From: Actinoplanes aureus
GTDB lineage: Bacteria > Actinomycetota > Actinomycetes > Mycobacteriales > Micromonosporaceae
NCBI RefSeq assembly: GCF_015704865.1
Contig: NZ_JADQTO010000004.1
Location: forward strand, 260,755-324,754
Direction: 5' to 3'
DNA length: 64,000 bases
The notes under the pieces were generated by a model. It saw only the letters and a list, made by a program, of their open reading frames with translations. It had not been told where the DNA came from and searched no databases. The position numbers and the translations under genes are program-made. Positions 8,481 through 16,489 of the stretch are shown piece after piece (position 1 is the first letter of the stretch; every line of letters starts with the position of its first letter).

Positions 8481-8507
8481 CGCCCCGGTGCCGTCCGGCC
8501 CGGGGCG
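8481..8507 (-). terminator. Hairpin downstream of whiB-like gene
   Basis: CGCCCCGG (8481-8488) pairs perfectly with CCGGGGCG (8500-8507) across an 11-base loop, 24 bases beyond the whiB-like stop. On the minus strand it is followed by a T-containing tract (tcttgctgttt). It is likely the whiB terminator. Confidence 0.6.
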
Positions 8508-8531
8508 CAAATGCTGTGGTGGGGGATTAGT

Positions 8532-8786
8532 TCAAACCGTGGGGGCGCCGACCCGAAGACCGCCACGACGCTTGACGGCACGCCGCTCGTCCTCGCTCAT
8601 CCCGCCCCATACGCCGGCGTCCTGACCGGACTCGAGAGCCCAAGTGAGGCAATCCTCGGTCACCGGGCACCGCCGGCACACGGCCTTGGCCTGCTCGACC
8701 TGCAGGAGCGCCGGGCCGGACGTCCCGATCGGGAAGAACAGCTCAGGGTCCTCGTCGCGGCAGATCGCATCGTGACGCCAGTCCAT
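8532..8786 (-). CDS. WhiB-family iron-sulfur transcription factor (WhiB1/WblE-like)
   Basis: An 84-aa Wbl protein with the four cluster cysteines Cys9, Cys37, Cys40 and Cys46 (CxxC in CRRCPVTEDC), the G(V/I)WGG turn (GVWGG near 58-62) and a basic C-terminal segment (RRAVKRRGG) for DNA or sigma-factor contact. Length and spacing fit the WhiB1/WblE group, which binds [4Fe-4S], senses nitric oxide and is essential in several actinobacteria. The ATG at 8786 has AAGGAG 8 bases upstream; an upstream in-frame start at 8846 would add 20 residues not typical of the family. It is monocistronic, with a long 5' region. Confidence 0.93.
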   Translation of the reverse strand: MDWRHDAICRDEDPELFFPIGTSGPALLQVEQAKAVCRRCPVTEDCLTWALESGQDAGVWGGMSEDERRAVKRRGGLRVGAPTV

Positions 8787-8820
8787 GGCGGCAAACTCCT
8801 TGTTTCGGATGGGGTAATGA

Positions 8821-8834
8821 AAACAGTGCTGTTT
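8821..8834. promoter_or_regulatory. Palindrome in the whiB-like 5' region
   Basis: AAACAG-tg-CTGTTT is a perfect 6-bp dyad located 35-48 bp upstream of the whiB-like start. A second dyad, CGGGT-TGT-ACCCG, lies near 8863-8876. Either could be an operator; there is no direct evidence. Confidence 0.35.
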
Positions 8835-9197
8835 ACCTATATGCATGCGCCTGATGCCTTACGGGTTGTACCCGCACGCTCACCAGTGCGTCAGCAAGCT
8901 TTTGTGTTTGGTGGCTGTTTCGCGCTACTGGATTAGGAACGCGTACAAGCAGCAACCGGTTACTTCTTATCGCTTGTGAATGCTTTCACGAACTCTCGCG
9001 ATGTCAAGGGTAGCGCCGGAAGTTTCTCCCGGTGGGTGAGCTGCCTCACGTACCCTTATGTCCGGTTCCGCCGTTACTGCCAGAGCCGGTTGACGAACGC
9101 TCCCATCAATGTAGTACGGTCCCGGCCGTTTCGCCGACCTTTTGCCCGTGTTTCTGTAACGGATCGTGAGCACGCATCCGGGACAGGTACCCCGTCT
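8835..9197. other. Long intergenic region with an orphan plus-strand promoter-like signal
   Basis: No credible protein gene. TTGACG at 9090-9095 and TAGTAC at 9112-9117 are separated by 16 bp and would fire to the right, yet the next gene to the right is on the other strand. A dyad GTGAG-ctgc-CTCAC lies near 9036-9049. A small RNA or long 5' region of the WhiB gene are possible. Confidence 0.3.
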
Positions 9198-10148
9198 TCA
9201 GCAGATCACACGCAGCGCTGACGGAACGGACACGAAGTGCACCTTCTGTCGCTCCCCCAGGTAGTCGCCGTCCAGCTGGAATGCCTGGGGTCGGGACGCC
9301 ACCACGGTGAACTCGGCGATGTCATGCAGCCGTAATACCTGTTTACCGTGTAGATCACCGGACCGCCACGCGAGCTGTGTCACGGTCCGTGCTGTACCGG
9401 GGAGGTTGAGGCGGCGCAGCGCGGTCACGTCGAGCCCGAGATCGAACGAGGCGTCGGGATTGAGGTCGATCGCACGGTCGCCGACGTAGGTCCAGGGTGC
9501 TGTGTTCTGCACCATCACCGTGCCGAGGCTGGTCTCGCTCTCCTCGCCGGGGCGGTCCAGCGTCAACGGCGGGTTCTTCCGGTCCAGACCGGTGAAGAAC
9601 TGGCCGGCCATCGACCGTACATAAAGGCCCGGTGTCGAAGTGCGGCCGCGGAGCCGGGCTCGTTCCACCCCGCGGATCGTCGCGGCGTCCCACCCGAGAC
9701 CGGCCGTGAAGGTGAAGTATCGGTCGTCGGCGCGGCCCAGCCCGATCACCCGGTGCCGCCCGTCGCGGATGCCGTCGAGGATCACACTTGTCCCGTCCAC
9801 CCAGTCGCGCGGCATGCCGAGCGCGCGGGCGAAGACGTTTGTGGAACCGCCGGGCACCACGGCCAGGGCCGGCAGCCGGTACGCCGACGGCCCGGAGAGC
9901 TCGGCGAGCGGTGTGGAGGCGGTCATCAGCCCGTTGACGGCCTCGTTGACGGTGCCGTCACCACCCAGCGTGACGACCAGATCGACACCACTCTCGGCGG
10001 CGTCGCGGGCCAGCGTCCTGGCGTGGCCGCGGCGTTCCGTGTACTTCACCGTCAGGTCCACCGCGCTGCGCAACGCCCGGACCAGAACGTCGCGACTGCG
10101 CTCGCTGGTCGTCGTCGCTCGGGGGTTGACCACCAGCAACGCTCGCAT
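9198..10148 (-). CDS. Diacylglycerol/lipid kinase family protein
   Basis: A 316-aa DagK/YegS-type lipid kinase. The N-terminal catalytic domain begins MRALLVVNPRAT and carries the phosphate-binding GGDGTVNEAVNGL motif (about 79-91) and a second PGGSTNVFARALG block (about 115-127), which place the nucleotide and define the family. The C-terminal beta-sandwich follows (VASRPQAFQLDGDYLGE). Substrate is probably diacylglycerol or a sphingoid/prenyl-like lipid; this cannot be resolved. The ATG at 10148 is preferred to a GTG three codons upstream because family members start at this point; neither has a strong ribosome site. Confidence 0.9.
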   Translation of the reverse strand: MRALLVVNPRATTTSERSRDVLVRALRSAVDLTVKYTERRGHARTLARDAAESGVDLVVTLGGDGTVNEAVNGLMTASTPLAELSGPSAYRLPALAVVPGGSTNVFARALGMPRDWVDGTSVILDGIRDGRHRVIGLGRADDRYFTFTAGLGWDAATIRGVERARLRGRTSTPGLYVRSMAGQFFTGLDRKNPPLTLDRPGEESETSLGTVMVQNTAPWTYVGDRAIDLNPDASFDLGLDVTALRRLNLPGTARTVTQLAWRSGDLHGKQVLRLHDIAEFTVVASRPQAFQLDGDYLGERQKVHFVSVPSALRVIC

Positions 10149-10200
10149 GGGCGGCACTGTACCCGCAGGCGGGAACCCGGGCTGTCGGTATGGTGCACCA

Positions 10201-10596
10201 GTGACCGGTGAGAAGCCCGTGACGACGAGTGCCGCGACCCTCGATTGGGGAGTTCGCCTGCTCTACCTGCAAAGTGCCGGCCTTGCTGTGCTCACGGCGT
10301 ACCTCATCGTCCTTGCTCTGACGAGCGGCGCGGTGAACCTCGCGGTCGCCGCGTCGCTCACCGTGATGGCCGCCCTGGCCGCGGTCGGGGTGTTCCTGGT
10401 GGCCCGCGCCCTCGGGCGCCGGGCCGTACGCGCTCGCGGACCGGCCGTGGTGGTGCAGCTCTTTCTGCTGGCCACCGGCGGTTTCCTGATCCAGGTCGGC
10501 CCGCTGCTGGTGGGCGTGGCGATGCTGGTGCTGGCCGTCGTGACCGGCGTCCTGATCCTTCTTCCGGCCAGCAGCCGAGCGTTGGGTGTCGATTAA
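10201..10596 (+). CDS. Four-helix integral membrane protein of unknown function
   Basis: A 131-aa protein with four predicted transmembrane segments (about residues 24-46, 50-72, 84-103 and 107-125) separated by short loops; one cytoplasmic loop is Arg-rich (RALGRRAVRARG). It resembles the small uncharacterised integral membrane proteins common in actinobacteria. The GTG at 10201 diverges from the lipid kinase by 52 bp. It is followed after 38 bp by the GntR gene, so the two may be co-transcribed. No function is assigned. Confidence 0.75.
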   Translation: MTGEKPVTTSAATLDWGVRLLYLQSAGLAVLTAYLIVLALTSGAVNLAVAASLTVMAALAAVGVFLVARALGRRAVRARGPAVVVQLFLLATGGFLIQVGPLLVGVAMLVLAVVTGVLILLPASSRALGVD

Positions 10597-10634
10597 CGGG
10601 GTCCCCCGGGCCGATCAGGGCCTAACCTGGACGG

Positions 10635-11327
10635 GTGACCGGCTCAGCGGTGCGCCCACCCGCCTACCAGCAGCTCGCCGACGATTTGCGGGCGGACATC
10701 ACTTCCGGGCGGCTACAGCCGGGTGAGCGCCTGCCGCCGGAACCCGAGTTGTGCGTGAAGATCGGCGTCAGCCGCAGCACGGTGCGTGAGGCACTGCGCC
10801 TGCTGGCCAGCCAGCACCTGATCGTGACGACCCGGGGTGTCACCGGCGGAAGTTTCGTAGCCCATCCGGACGCGGCGAAACTGGCCGACGGCCTTTCCAC
10901 CGGATTCGCGCTGCTGACGCACTCCGCCCACGTCGGGCTCGCCGACCTGCTGGAGCTGCGGCGGGCGCTGGAGGTGCCGGCCGCCGGTCTGGCCGCGGTG
11001 CGGCGTACCGACCTGCACCTCACCGAGCTGCGGGGCACGCTCTTCGACCCGGCGATCGACGACTTCGACACCATGATGGCCGCACACGCGGCGTTCCACC
11101 GGGCGGTCGCCAAGGCCACCGGAAACCCGCTGTTCGAGCTGATCGGGAGCCCGCTCTACCAGGCGTCGTACGGCGAGGAGGTGATCGGCGGGCTGCCCGA
11201 GGGCTACTGGAACCGGATCGACGCCGACCACCGGATGCTGCTGGACCGCGTGGCCGCGCAGGACGCCGAGGGCGCCACCAAGGCGGCCGCCCAGCACCTG
11301 GACTTCATCGCCGCGGCGGTGCGCTAG
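10635..11327 (+). CDS. GntR-family (FadR subfamily) transcriptional regulator
   Basis: A 230-aa regulator with an N-terminal winged helix (YQQLADDLRADITSGRLQPGERLPPEPEL, then the recognition helix in GVSRSTVREALRLLA) and a C-terminal all-helical FCD domain with conserved His residues (AHAAFHRAVAKATGN and HRMLLDRVAAQD) that usually bind a metal and a small acid. Such proteins repress catabolic genes until a carboxylate ligand binds; ligand and target are unknown. The stop codon overlaps the convergent RsbW-like gene's stop by the shared CTAG at 11324-11327. Confidence 0.88.
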   Translation: MTGSAVRPPAYQQLADDLRADITSGRLQPGERLPPEPELCVKIGVSRSTVREALRLLASQHLIVTTRGVTGGSFVAHPDAAKLADGLSTGFALLTHSAHVGLADLLELRRALEVPAAGLAAVRRTDLHLTELRGTLFDPAIDDFDTMMAAHAAFHRAVAKATGNPLFELIGSPLYQASYGEEVIGGLPEGYWNRIDADHRMLLDRVAAQDAEGATKAAAQHLDFIAAAVR

Positions 11328-11731
11328 AACTCGGTACGCCGGGTCAGCAGGCGAATAGTCGCATACCGCCCGTTGGCCTCGGCGGCGGCGGACGTGGTCA
11401 GGGCGGTCAGCACCTTCCACGCGAAGGACGACTCGGAGGGCAGCCGGGCGCCACGCACCGTGGAGACGGTGACCTCGACGGTCAGAGCGTCGTCGGTGAC
11501 CGCGAACCGGCACTCCAGCTCGGCACCGCGGGTGGCGATCGCGAGCAGCATGGCGCACGCCTCGTCGACGGCGATGCGCAGATCCTCGATCTCGTCGAGG
11601 GCGAAGTGGAGCCGGGCGGCGAGGCCGGCGGTAGCCGTACGGAGCACGCCGAGGTACCCACCGTCGGCGGGGACCGTCAGCAGTACGACGTCGTCTCCGA
11701 CGTCCGGCTCCGTATGGATCAGCTGAGTCAC
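11324..11731 (-). CDS. RsbW-like anti-sigma factor / serine kinase
   Basis: A 135-aa GHKL ATPase of the HATPase_c_2 type. The N box is visible in DEIEDLRIAVDEACAMLL (about 46-63). The G1/G2 region is short, as in RsbW-type regulators. These proteins bind a sigma factor or phosphorylate STAS-domain antagonists; a STAS protein sits at 61618 in this window but is far away, so partnership is speculative. The GTG at 11731 has GGGAGGAGGG 7 bases upstream. Confidence 0.82.
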   Translation of the reverse strand: MTQLIHTEPDVGDDVVLLTVPADGGYLGVLRTATAGLAARLHFALDEIEDLRIAVDEACAMLLAIATRGAELECRFAVTDDALTVEVTVSTVRGARLPSESSFAWKVLTALTTSAAAEANGRYATIRLLTRRTEF

Positions 11732-11827
11732 GCGAGCCCTCCTCCCGATGGGGGAGACTCTAGCCGCTCACCCAGCGTACGGACGAGTGTGGCGCCGCCG
11801 GAGTGTCCGCGCGGCGCCAGCACAGCG

Positions 11828-12232
11828 TCAGGCCTGCTTGGTCTCCCAGAAGATCTTGGAGATCTCCTCGATCTTGCCGAGCAGCTGCTCGGCGACCGCC
11901 GGGTCCACCGAGCCCTTGGCGCCGGACGCGCCGGCGAGCTTGGTGGCCTCGTTGAAGAGCTGGTGCAGGTTCGGGTACTTCTCGAAGTGCGGGGCCTTGA
12001 AGTAGTCGGTCCACAGCACCCAGAGGTGGTGCTTGACCAGCTCGGCGCGCTGCTCCTTGATGAGGATGGCCCGGGTGCGGAACTCGGGGTCGGTGTTCCC
12101 CTGGTACTTCTCGGCGATCGCCTTGATCGACTCGGCCTCGATCCGGGCCTGGGCCGGGTCGTAGACGCCGCACGGCAGGTCGCAGTGGGCGCTGACCACG
12201 GTGCGCGGGGTGAGGAAACGCGGAAGTCGCAT
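11828..12232 (-). CDS. sodN: Nickel superoxide dismutase precursor
   Basis: A 134-aa Ni-SOD precursor. The nickel hook HCDLPCGVYDP follows a 15-residue leader (residues 1-15, ending VVSA), which must be removed so that the amino group of the histidine and the two cysteines can bind nickel. The remainder is a right-handed four-helix bundle with the typical KHHLWVLWTDYFKAPHF stretch. It dismutates superoxide in the cytoplasm as a hexamer. The start has GGAGGAG 7 bases upstream. It is divergently transcribed from the maturation peptidase sodX. Confidence 0.97.
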   Translation of the reverse strand: MRLPRFLTPRTVVSAHCDLPCGVYDPAQARIEAESIKAIAEKYQGNTDPEFRTRAILIKEQRAELVKHHLWVLWTDYFKAPHFEKYPNLHQLFNEATKLAGASGAKGSVDPAVAEQLLGKIEEISKIFWETKQA

Positions 12233-12280
12233 CAGGACTCCTCCATAGAGTTTGCGATGATCCGAGATTGACCCTACCCC

Positions 12281-12297
12281 TTACGCCCCTGGCGTAA
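12281..12297. promoter_or_regulatory. Palindrome TTACGCC-cct-GGCGTAA between sodN and sodX
   Basis: A perfect 7-bp dyad with a 3-base spacer in the 85-bp divergent spacer. It sits just upstream of a possible sodN -10 (TAGGGT on the minus strand, 12276-12271). A candidate shared operator for nickel- or redox-responsive control; the regulator is unidentified. Confidence 0.45.
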
Positions 12298-12317
12298 CGC
12301 GACGGAGGCTTGATGCC

Positions 12318-12626
12318 TTGAGGTGGCAATTACCACTGTTCCCGGTGCTGGTCCGAGGCCCGTCGATGGTGCCGACATTGCGTTCCGGGGACGCTCTGCT
12401 GGTGCGGCGCGGCGGCCGGGTACGGGCCGGCGACATCGTCGTCGCGCGGTTCCGATCGCGGCCCGGTCTGCTCGTCGTCAAACGCGCCGTCGAGGAGCGC
12501 GACGGAGGCTGGTGGCTGATCGGTGACAACAGCTTCGTTCAGGACGATTCCCGTGCTCACGGCGTCGCCGACGTCATCGGGCGTGTGATATTTCGGTACT
12601 ACCCGAGACCGTTCCGGTTAAGTTAG
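12318..12626 (+). CDS. sodX: Nickel-type SOD maturation protease
   Basis: A 102-aa S24/S26 signal-peptidase-fold protein. The nucleophile serine is in GPSMVPTL (Ser16) and the general-base lysine in VVKRAV (near 54-59); the later GDNS motif is the conserved box D. It lacks the membrane anchor of true signal peptidases, as expected for the SodX group, which trims the SodN leader. The TTG at 12318 was chosen because GGAGG precedes it by 9 bases and the protein begins at the conserved strand; no ATG is in frame. Confidence 0.9.
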   Translation: MRWQLPLFPVLVRGPSMVPTLRSGDALLVRRGGRVRAGDIVVARFRSRPGLLVVKRAVEERDGGWWLIGDNSFVQDDSRAHGVADVIGRVIFRYYPRPFRLS

Positions 12627-12728
12627 TGTCCTCTGATCCCCAGCGCACACCCGCGCTGTGGTGGCGTTACCGGGTGATCCCCGCATAGCACCGCCCTCCT
12701 GGCGCATACTCGCGACCAGGAGTCGCAG

Positions 12729-14000
12729 GTGCCACGTATCAATGTCGATGCAGTGTGGAGTTTCACCGTGTCTTTCTTCAGTTTCGAGCTCGATCCTGCC
12801 CTGGCCGCCGACCCCGTCTTCGACCTGCATCGCCGGGGCAAGATGACGATGAGCGCGACGGTTCCCCTGGCCAGCCGTGACGACCTGTCCCTCGCCTACA
12901 CGCCCGGCGTCGCCCGGGTCTGTGAAGCCATCGCCGAGGACGAGTCGCTCTACTCCGACTACACCTGGACGTCCAACACGGTCGCCGTGGTCACCGACGG
13001 ATCCGCCGTCCTCGGCCTCGGCAACATCGGTCCCAAGGCCGCGATGCCGGTCATGGAGGGCAAGTCGGTCCTGTTCAAGCAGTTCGGCGGCGTCGACTCC
13101 ATCCCGATCGTGCTGGACACACAGGACGTCGAGGGCATCATCGCCACGGTCAAGGCGATGGCGCCGTCGTTCGGCGGGATCAACCTGGAGGACATCAGCG
13201 CGCCCCGGTGCTTCGAGATCGAGCGCCGCCTCGACGCCGAGCTGGACATCCCGGTCTTCCACGACGACCAGCACGGCACCGCCGTGGTCACGCTCGCCGC
13301 GCTGCGCAACGCGGCCGCCCTGCTCGGCCGCCGGTTCGCCGACCTGCGCGTGGTGATCAGCGGAGCCGGCGCGGCCGGGGTCGCGATCACGCAGACGCTC
13401 ATCGCCGCGGGTGTCCAGGGCGCCAACATGATCGTGGTCGACTCGCGCGGCATCATCCACGGCGAGCGCGGCGGCCTCACCGGGATGAAGGCCGAGCTGG
13501 CCGCGACGACGAACTTCTCCGGGCGTAGCGGGGGGATCAGCGAGGCGCTGATCGGCGCCGACGTGCTCGTCGGCGTCTCCGGCGGCAACATTCCGGAGGA
13601 GGCGCTGGCCGGCATGGCGCCGGGCGCGATCATCTTCGCGCTGGCCAACCCCACCCCGGAGGTCCACCCGTCGGTGGCGCACAGGCACGCGGCGATCGTC
13701 GCGACCGGCCGCAGCGACTTCCCGAACCAGATCAACAACGTGCTGGCGTTCCCCGGCATCTTCCGCGGCGCGCTCGACGTCCAGGCCACCACGATCACCG
13801 ACCGGATGAAGGTGGCCGCGGCCGACGCGATCGCCGCGATCGTCGCCGACGACCTGCGTCCCGAGGCGATCGTTCCGTCGCCGCTGGACCCGCGGGTCGC
13901 CCCCGCGGTGGCCGCCGCCGTCGCCGCGGCCGCGATCGAGGACGGCGTGGCCCGCCGCGCCGTCGCCCCGTCGCCCGCCCCGGAGCCGCAGCGCGCCTGA
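12729..14000 (+). CDS. NAD(P)-dependent malic enzyme, short form
   Basis: A 423-aa malic enzyme that decarboxylates malate to pyruvate. N-terminal malic domain: SLAYTPGVARVCEAIAED (near 54-71) with the Tyr acid, VLGLGNIGPKAAMPVMEGK with the catalytic Lys, and INLEDISAPRCFEIE and IPVFHDDQHGTA carrying the metal ligands. C-terminal Rossmann domain: GAGAAGVAI. It ends in a Pro/Ala-rich tail. It lacks the N-terminal ACT domain present in the longer actinobacterial paralogue. The GTG at 12729 has AGGAG 6 bases upstream; a GTG at 12768 (giving MSFFSFELDP) also has GGAG and is equally compatible with homologue lengths. Confidence 0.92.
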   Translation: MPRINVDAVWSFTVSFFSFELDPALAADPVFDLHRRGKMTMSATVPLASRDDLSLAYTPGVARVCEAIAEDESLYSDYTWTSNTVAVVTDGSAVLGLGNIGPKAAMPVMEGKSVLFKQFGGVDSIPIVLDTQDVEGIIATVKAMAPSFGGINLEDISAPRCFEIERRLDAELDIPVFHDDQHGTAVVTLAALRNAAALLGRRFADLRVVISGAGAAGVAITQTLIAAGVQGANMIVVDSRGIIHGERGGLTGMKAELAATTNFSGRSGGISEALIGADVLVGVSGGNIPEEALAGMAPGAIIFALANPTPEVHPSVAHRHAAIVATGRSDFPNQINNVLAFPGIFRGALDVQATTITDRMKVAAADAIAAIVADDLRPEAIVPSPLDPRVAPAVAAAVAAAAIEDGVARRAVAPSPAPEPQRA

Positions 14001-14010
14001 GCACCTTTGT

Positions 14011-14044
14011 CGCGCCGTCCCACCTCACCCGGTGGGGCGGCGCG
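14011..14044 (+). terminator. Terminator hairpin after malic enzyme
   Basis: A 13-bp stem (14011-14023 with 14032-14044, one G-U pair) with an 8-base loop, 11 bases after the stop. It has no T-run, as is common in actinobacteria. Confidence 0.65.
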
Positions 14045-14072
14045 TCGCGTTAACGGCGACTAAGGTCAGAAC

Positions 14073-15017
14073 ATGCGTGCCGCCTACGCCTCCTCACTCC
14101 AGCCCGACGCGCCGCTCAGCGGCTTGACCGTCGGTGACCTGCCGTTCTCCGCGCCGGAAGGATGGGTTCCGGTCCAGGTGCGGGCCAGCTCCCTCAACCA
14201 CCACGACATCTGGTCGTTGCGTGGCGTCGGCCTGCCGGCCGACCGCCTGCCGATGATCCTCGGCTGTGACGCCGCCGGGGTCGACCCGGACGGCAACGAG
14301 GTCGTGCTCTATCCGGTGGTCGAGGACAAAGCCGACCCGCGTGGCTACTCGCTGCTGTCCGAGCGGCATCCCGGCACCCTCGCCGAGCAGGTCGCGGTGC
14401 CCCGGGAGAACCTGATTCCCAAGCCGGCCGGAGTGTCCTTCGTGGAGGCCGCCTGCCTGCCCACCGCTTGGCTCACGGCGTACCACATGCTGGTCAGCCG
14501 CGGCCGGATCGCCGACGCCTCCACGGTCCTGGTGCAGGGTGCCGGCGGCGGCGTGGCCACCGCGGCCGTCGCGCTCGGCGTGGCCCTCGGCAAGCGGGTG
14601 TACGCGACCAGCCGGGAACCCGGCAAACGCGAGAAGATCGCAGCCCTCGGCGCCACCGCTGTCGAACCCGGCGCCCGCCTGCCGGAACGCGTCGACGTCG
14701 TGATCGAGTCGGTCGGCGCGGCCACGTTCGACCACTCGATGAAGTGCGCCGCGCCCGGCGCCCGGATCGTCGTGTGCGGCGCCACCGCCGGTCACAAGGC
14801 CGAGGTGGACCTGCGCCGGGTCTTCGCGATGCAGCTGGAGATCCTCGGCAGCAGCATGGGTACCGCCGCCGAACTCGCCGAACTGCTCGATCTCTGCGCG
14901 TCCGGCAAGGTCAAGCCGATCATCGACTCGACCTTCGCCTTCGGCGAGGCCGACCAGGCCTTCGCCCGCCTCGCCTCCGGCGACGTATTCGGCAAGATCG
15001 CACTGGACCACACCTGA
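14073..15017 (+). CDS. Zinc-binding-dehydrogenase-like oxidoreductase (MDR superfamily)
   Basis: A 314-aa medium-chain dehydrogenase/reductase. The N-terminal GroES-like domain has SLNHHDIWSLRG and ILGCDAAGVDPDGNEV; the middle nucleotide-binding domain has VLVQGAGGGVATAAVALG (glycine-rich turn). The catalytic-zinc GHE signature is replaced by GCDAAG and no structural-zinc cysteine lobe is present, so it is more like quinone oxidoreductases than alcohol dehydrogenases. The substrate is unknown. It is monocistronic; the large palindrome begins 6 bp after its stop. Confidence 0.88.
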   Translation: MRAAYASSLQPDAPLSGLTVGDLPFSAPEGWVPVQVRASSLNHHDIWSLRGVGLPADRLPMILGCDAAGVDPDGNEVVLYPVVEDKADPRGYSLLSERHPGTLAEQVAVPRENLIPKPAGVSFVEAACLPTAWLTAYHMLVSRGRIADASTVLVQGAGGGVATAAVALGVALGKRVYATSREPGKREKIAALGATAVEPGARLPERVDVVIESVGAATFDHSMKCAAPGARIVVCGATAGHKAEVDLRRVFAMQLEILGSSMGTAAELAELLDLCASGKVKPIIDSTFAFGEADQAFARLASGDVFGKIALDHT

Positions 15018-15023
15018 TTTTCC

Positions 15024-15308
15024 GGTACGCCTAGCCGGCCGCCCCGCCGAAATCCACCCCGTCCCGCCGAGCCGCGCGAGCACCTGCCCGCTTACGGCCC
15101 CACGGCGCCCGCCGGGAAAGAGCACGTGGCCAGGGTCTTGTCCGGCCCAACGTGGATGTTGTCTGGCGGCCGTTGAGACAGCATTGAGCGTGGGCCAAGC
15201 TGGACCACCTGGTGTTTCCCGGCGGCCGCGCTGAGGCCGGAAGTAGGCGGGAGGTCGCGCGGCTCGGCGGGGAGGTGTGGATTCGGCGGGGCGGGCGGCG
15301 ACCGTACC
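15024..15308. repeat. About 285-bp near-complete imperfect palindrome
   Basis: The whole gap between two convergent genes folds on itself. From GGTAC (15024-15028) to its complement GTACC (15304-15308), successive blocks pair around a centre near 15170 (loop 15165-15175, flanked by GTCT and AGAC). The longest perfect block is CCCGCCGAGCCGCGCGA (15063-15079) with its complement at 15255-15271; further blocks pair near 15040-15056 with 15276-15298 and 15108-15120 with 15214-15226. Small indels separate blocks. The RNA from either strand would be an about 140-bp hairpin. It may be a decayed palindromic mobile element or an oversized bidirectional terminator. Confidence 0.85.
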
Positions 15309-15346
15309 CCTATGAGGTTTTTAAGGGGTTTCGTGAGGTCGGCCGC

Positions 15347-16222
15347 CTAGAGGGTTCCGGTTAGGGCGGCGGCGCCGGTTGCGGAGGCGTCCTGGGGGAG
15401 GCGCGCCTTGGCGGCCTCGTCGCCGTAGAGGGACCAGCGCCAGAAGTCGGTCGTGGTCGTCGCGACCACGGCCGGCTGGTCGCGGTGCGGCAGGTGGGTG
15501 CCCTGCGGGATCTCCATGAAGGCCTTCGGCCAGGTCACCTCGTTGTAGGCGCCGTAGGCCTGTTCGTAGGTGACCGTGGTGTCCTGCTTGCCCTGGATGA
15601 ACAGCAGCGGGATCGGCGTGCCGGAGAACGGGGCCGGCTGCGGCATCTGCCGGCCGGCGAGGAGGACGCCGGCCTTCAGGCGTTCGTCGCGGCTGCTGGT
15701 GAGCAGGCCGACCGTGGTGATCGCGCCCGCGGAGTGGCCGGCGGCGGCGATCCGGTTCGGGTCGATCTCGGCGGGCAGCGCCTTCAGCACCTCGGTGATC
15801 ACGAACTGGGCGTCGGCGGGCTGGTTGACCACGTCGTCGGCGTTGAAGTCGGCGGCCTGGTTCCAGGTGTTCGGGTATCTCGGTGCGGCCACCACGAAAC
15901 CGGCCTGGGCCCACGCGTTCAGCAAGTCGGCGTAGTCGTCCGGCTGCGAGGTGAGGCCGTGGCTGAAATAGATCAGCGGATAGGGTCCGCCGCCGGCCGG
16001 CAGCCAGACCTTCGTGGGCAGCGGGCGGGTGCCGTCCCGGTTGAACTCGATTTCGCGGGTCTGTACCTCGAGGTTCTGCTGCGGTGCGCCGCTGGCGGCG
16101 GCCGCGGCACTGGCCGAGGTGGGTGTGGCGCCGGGTTCCTCCGAATCGGGGGTGCAAGCGCTCAGCGCTGCGACAACGACGATGGACATGGCGGCAACAG
16201 CACGACGTAACACCCGACCCAT
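15347..16222 (-). CDS. Alpha/beta-hydrolase lipoprotein (chlorophyllase/PET-hydrolase-like)
   Basis: A 291-aa secreted lipoprotein. The signal peptide (residues 1-22) ends in the lipobox ALSAC, then a low-complexity Ala/Ser linker. The hydrolase domain (about 55-285) shows the oxyanion loop FSHGLTSQP, the nucleophile Ser in GHSAGA (about 167-172) and a late catalytic His region (GTHLPHRDQ). Fold relatives include dienelactone hydrolases and polyester hydrolases. Substrate unknown; membrane-anchored outside the cell. It ends about 39 bp from the palindrome and is convergent with the oxidoreductase gene. Confidence 0.85.
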   Translation of the reverse strand: MGRVLRRAVAAMSIVVVAALSACTPDSEEPGATPTSASAAAAASGAPQQNLEVQTREIEFNRDGTRPLPTKVWLPAGGGPYPLIYFSHGLTSQPDDYADLLNAWAQAGFVVAAPRYPNTWNQAADFNADDVVNQPADAQFVITEVLKALPAEIDPNRIAAAGHSAGAITTVGLLTSSRDERLKAGVLLAGRQMPQPAPFSGTPIPLLFIQGKQDTTVTYEQAYGAYNEVTWPKAFMEIPQGTHLPHRDQPAVVATTTTDFWRWSLYGDEAAKARLPQDASATGAAALTGTL

Positions 16223-16327
16223 TGTGCCGTGCCGCGATCAAGCCGCCCGTCGTGGAGATCACACCCGGTTCCGCCGAACAGGTGCAGGACTTCGCCATCC
16301 TTGACCGGTTTCGCTAGGGTCGGGCCC

Positions 16328-16489
16328 ATGTCTGACAACAACGTCGACCCGAGTGGCAACACCGAGGCTTTCCGGGCGTTCACCCGGACCACGCCGGATC
16401 CCACCGCGGCGCCGTCCAAGGCACCGTTCGTGATCGGCGGCGTGGTCGCCGTCGTGCTCATCGCGCTGGTGGCCTGGCTAGCTCTCTGA
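16328..16489 (+). CDS. Small single-pass membrane protein
   Basis: A 53-aa protein: a polar Asn/Thr/Pro-rich N-terminal 30 residues followed by one transmembrane helix (about 34-52, FVIGGVVAVVLIALVAWLAL). No known family recognised. The ATG has a weak ribosome site, and its 3' end overlaps the convergent ackA by 12 bp. Its codon use is typical of the region, so it is probably real, but with modest certainty. Confidence 0.6.
   Translation: MSDNNVDPSGNTEAFRAFTRTTPDPTAAPSKAPFVIGGVVAVVLIALVAWLAL

Noticed and set aside
8976..9221. Plus-strand 81-codon frame near 9.0 kb
   Set aside because: No ribosome site, atypical codon use and no recognisable fold.
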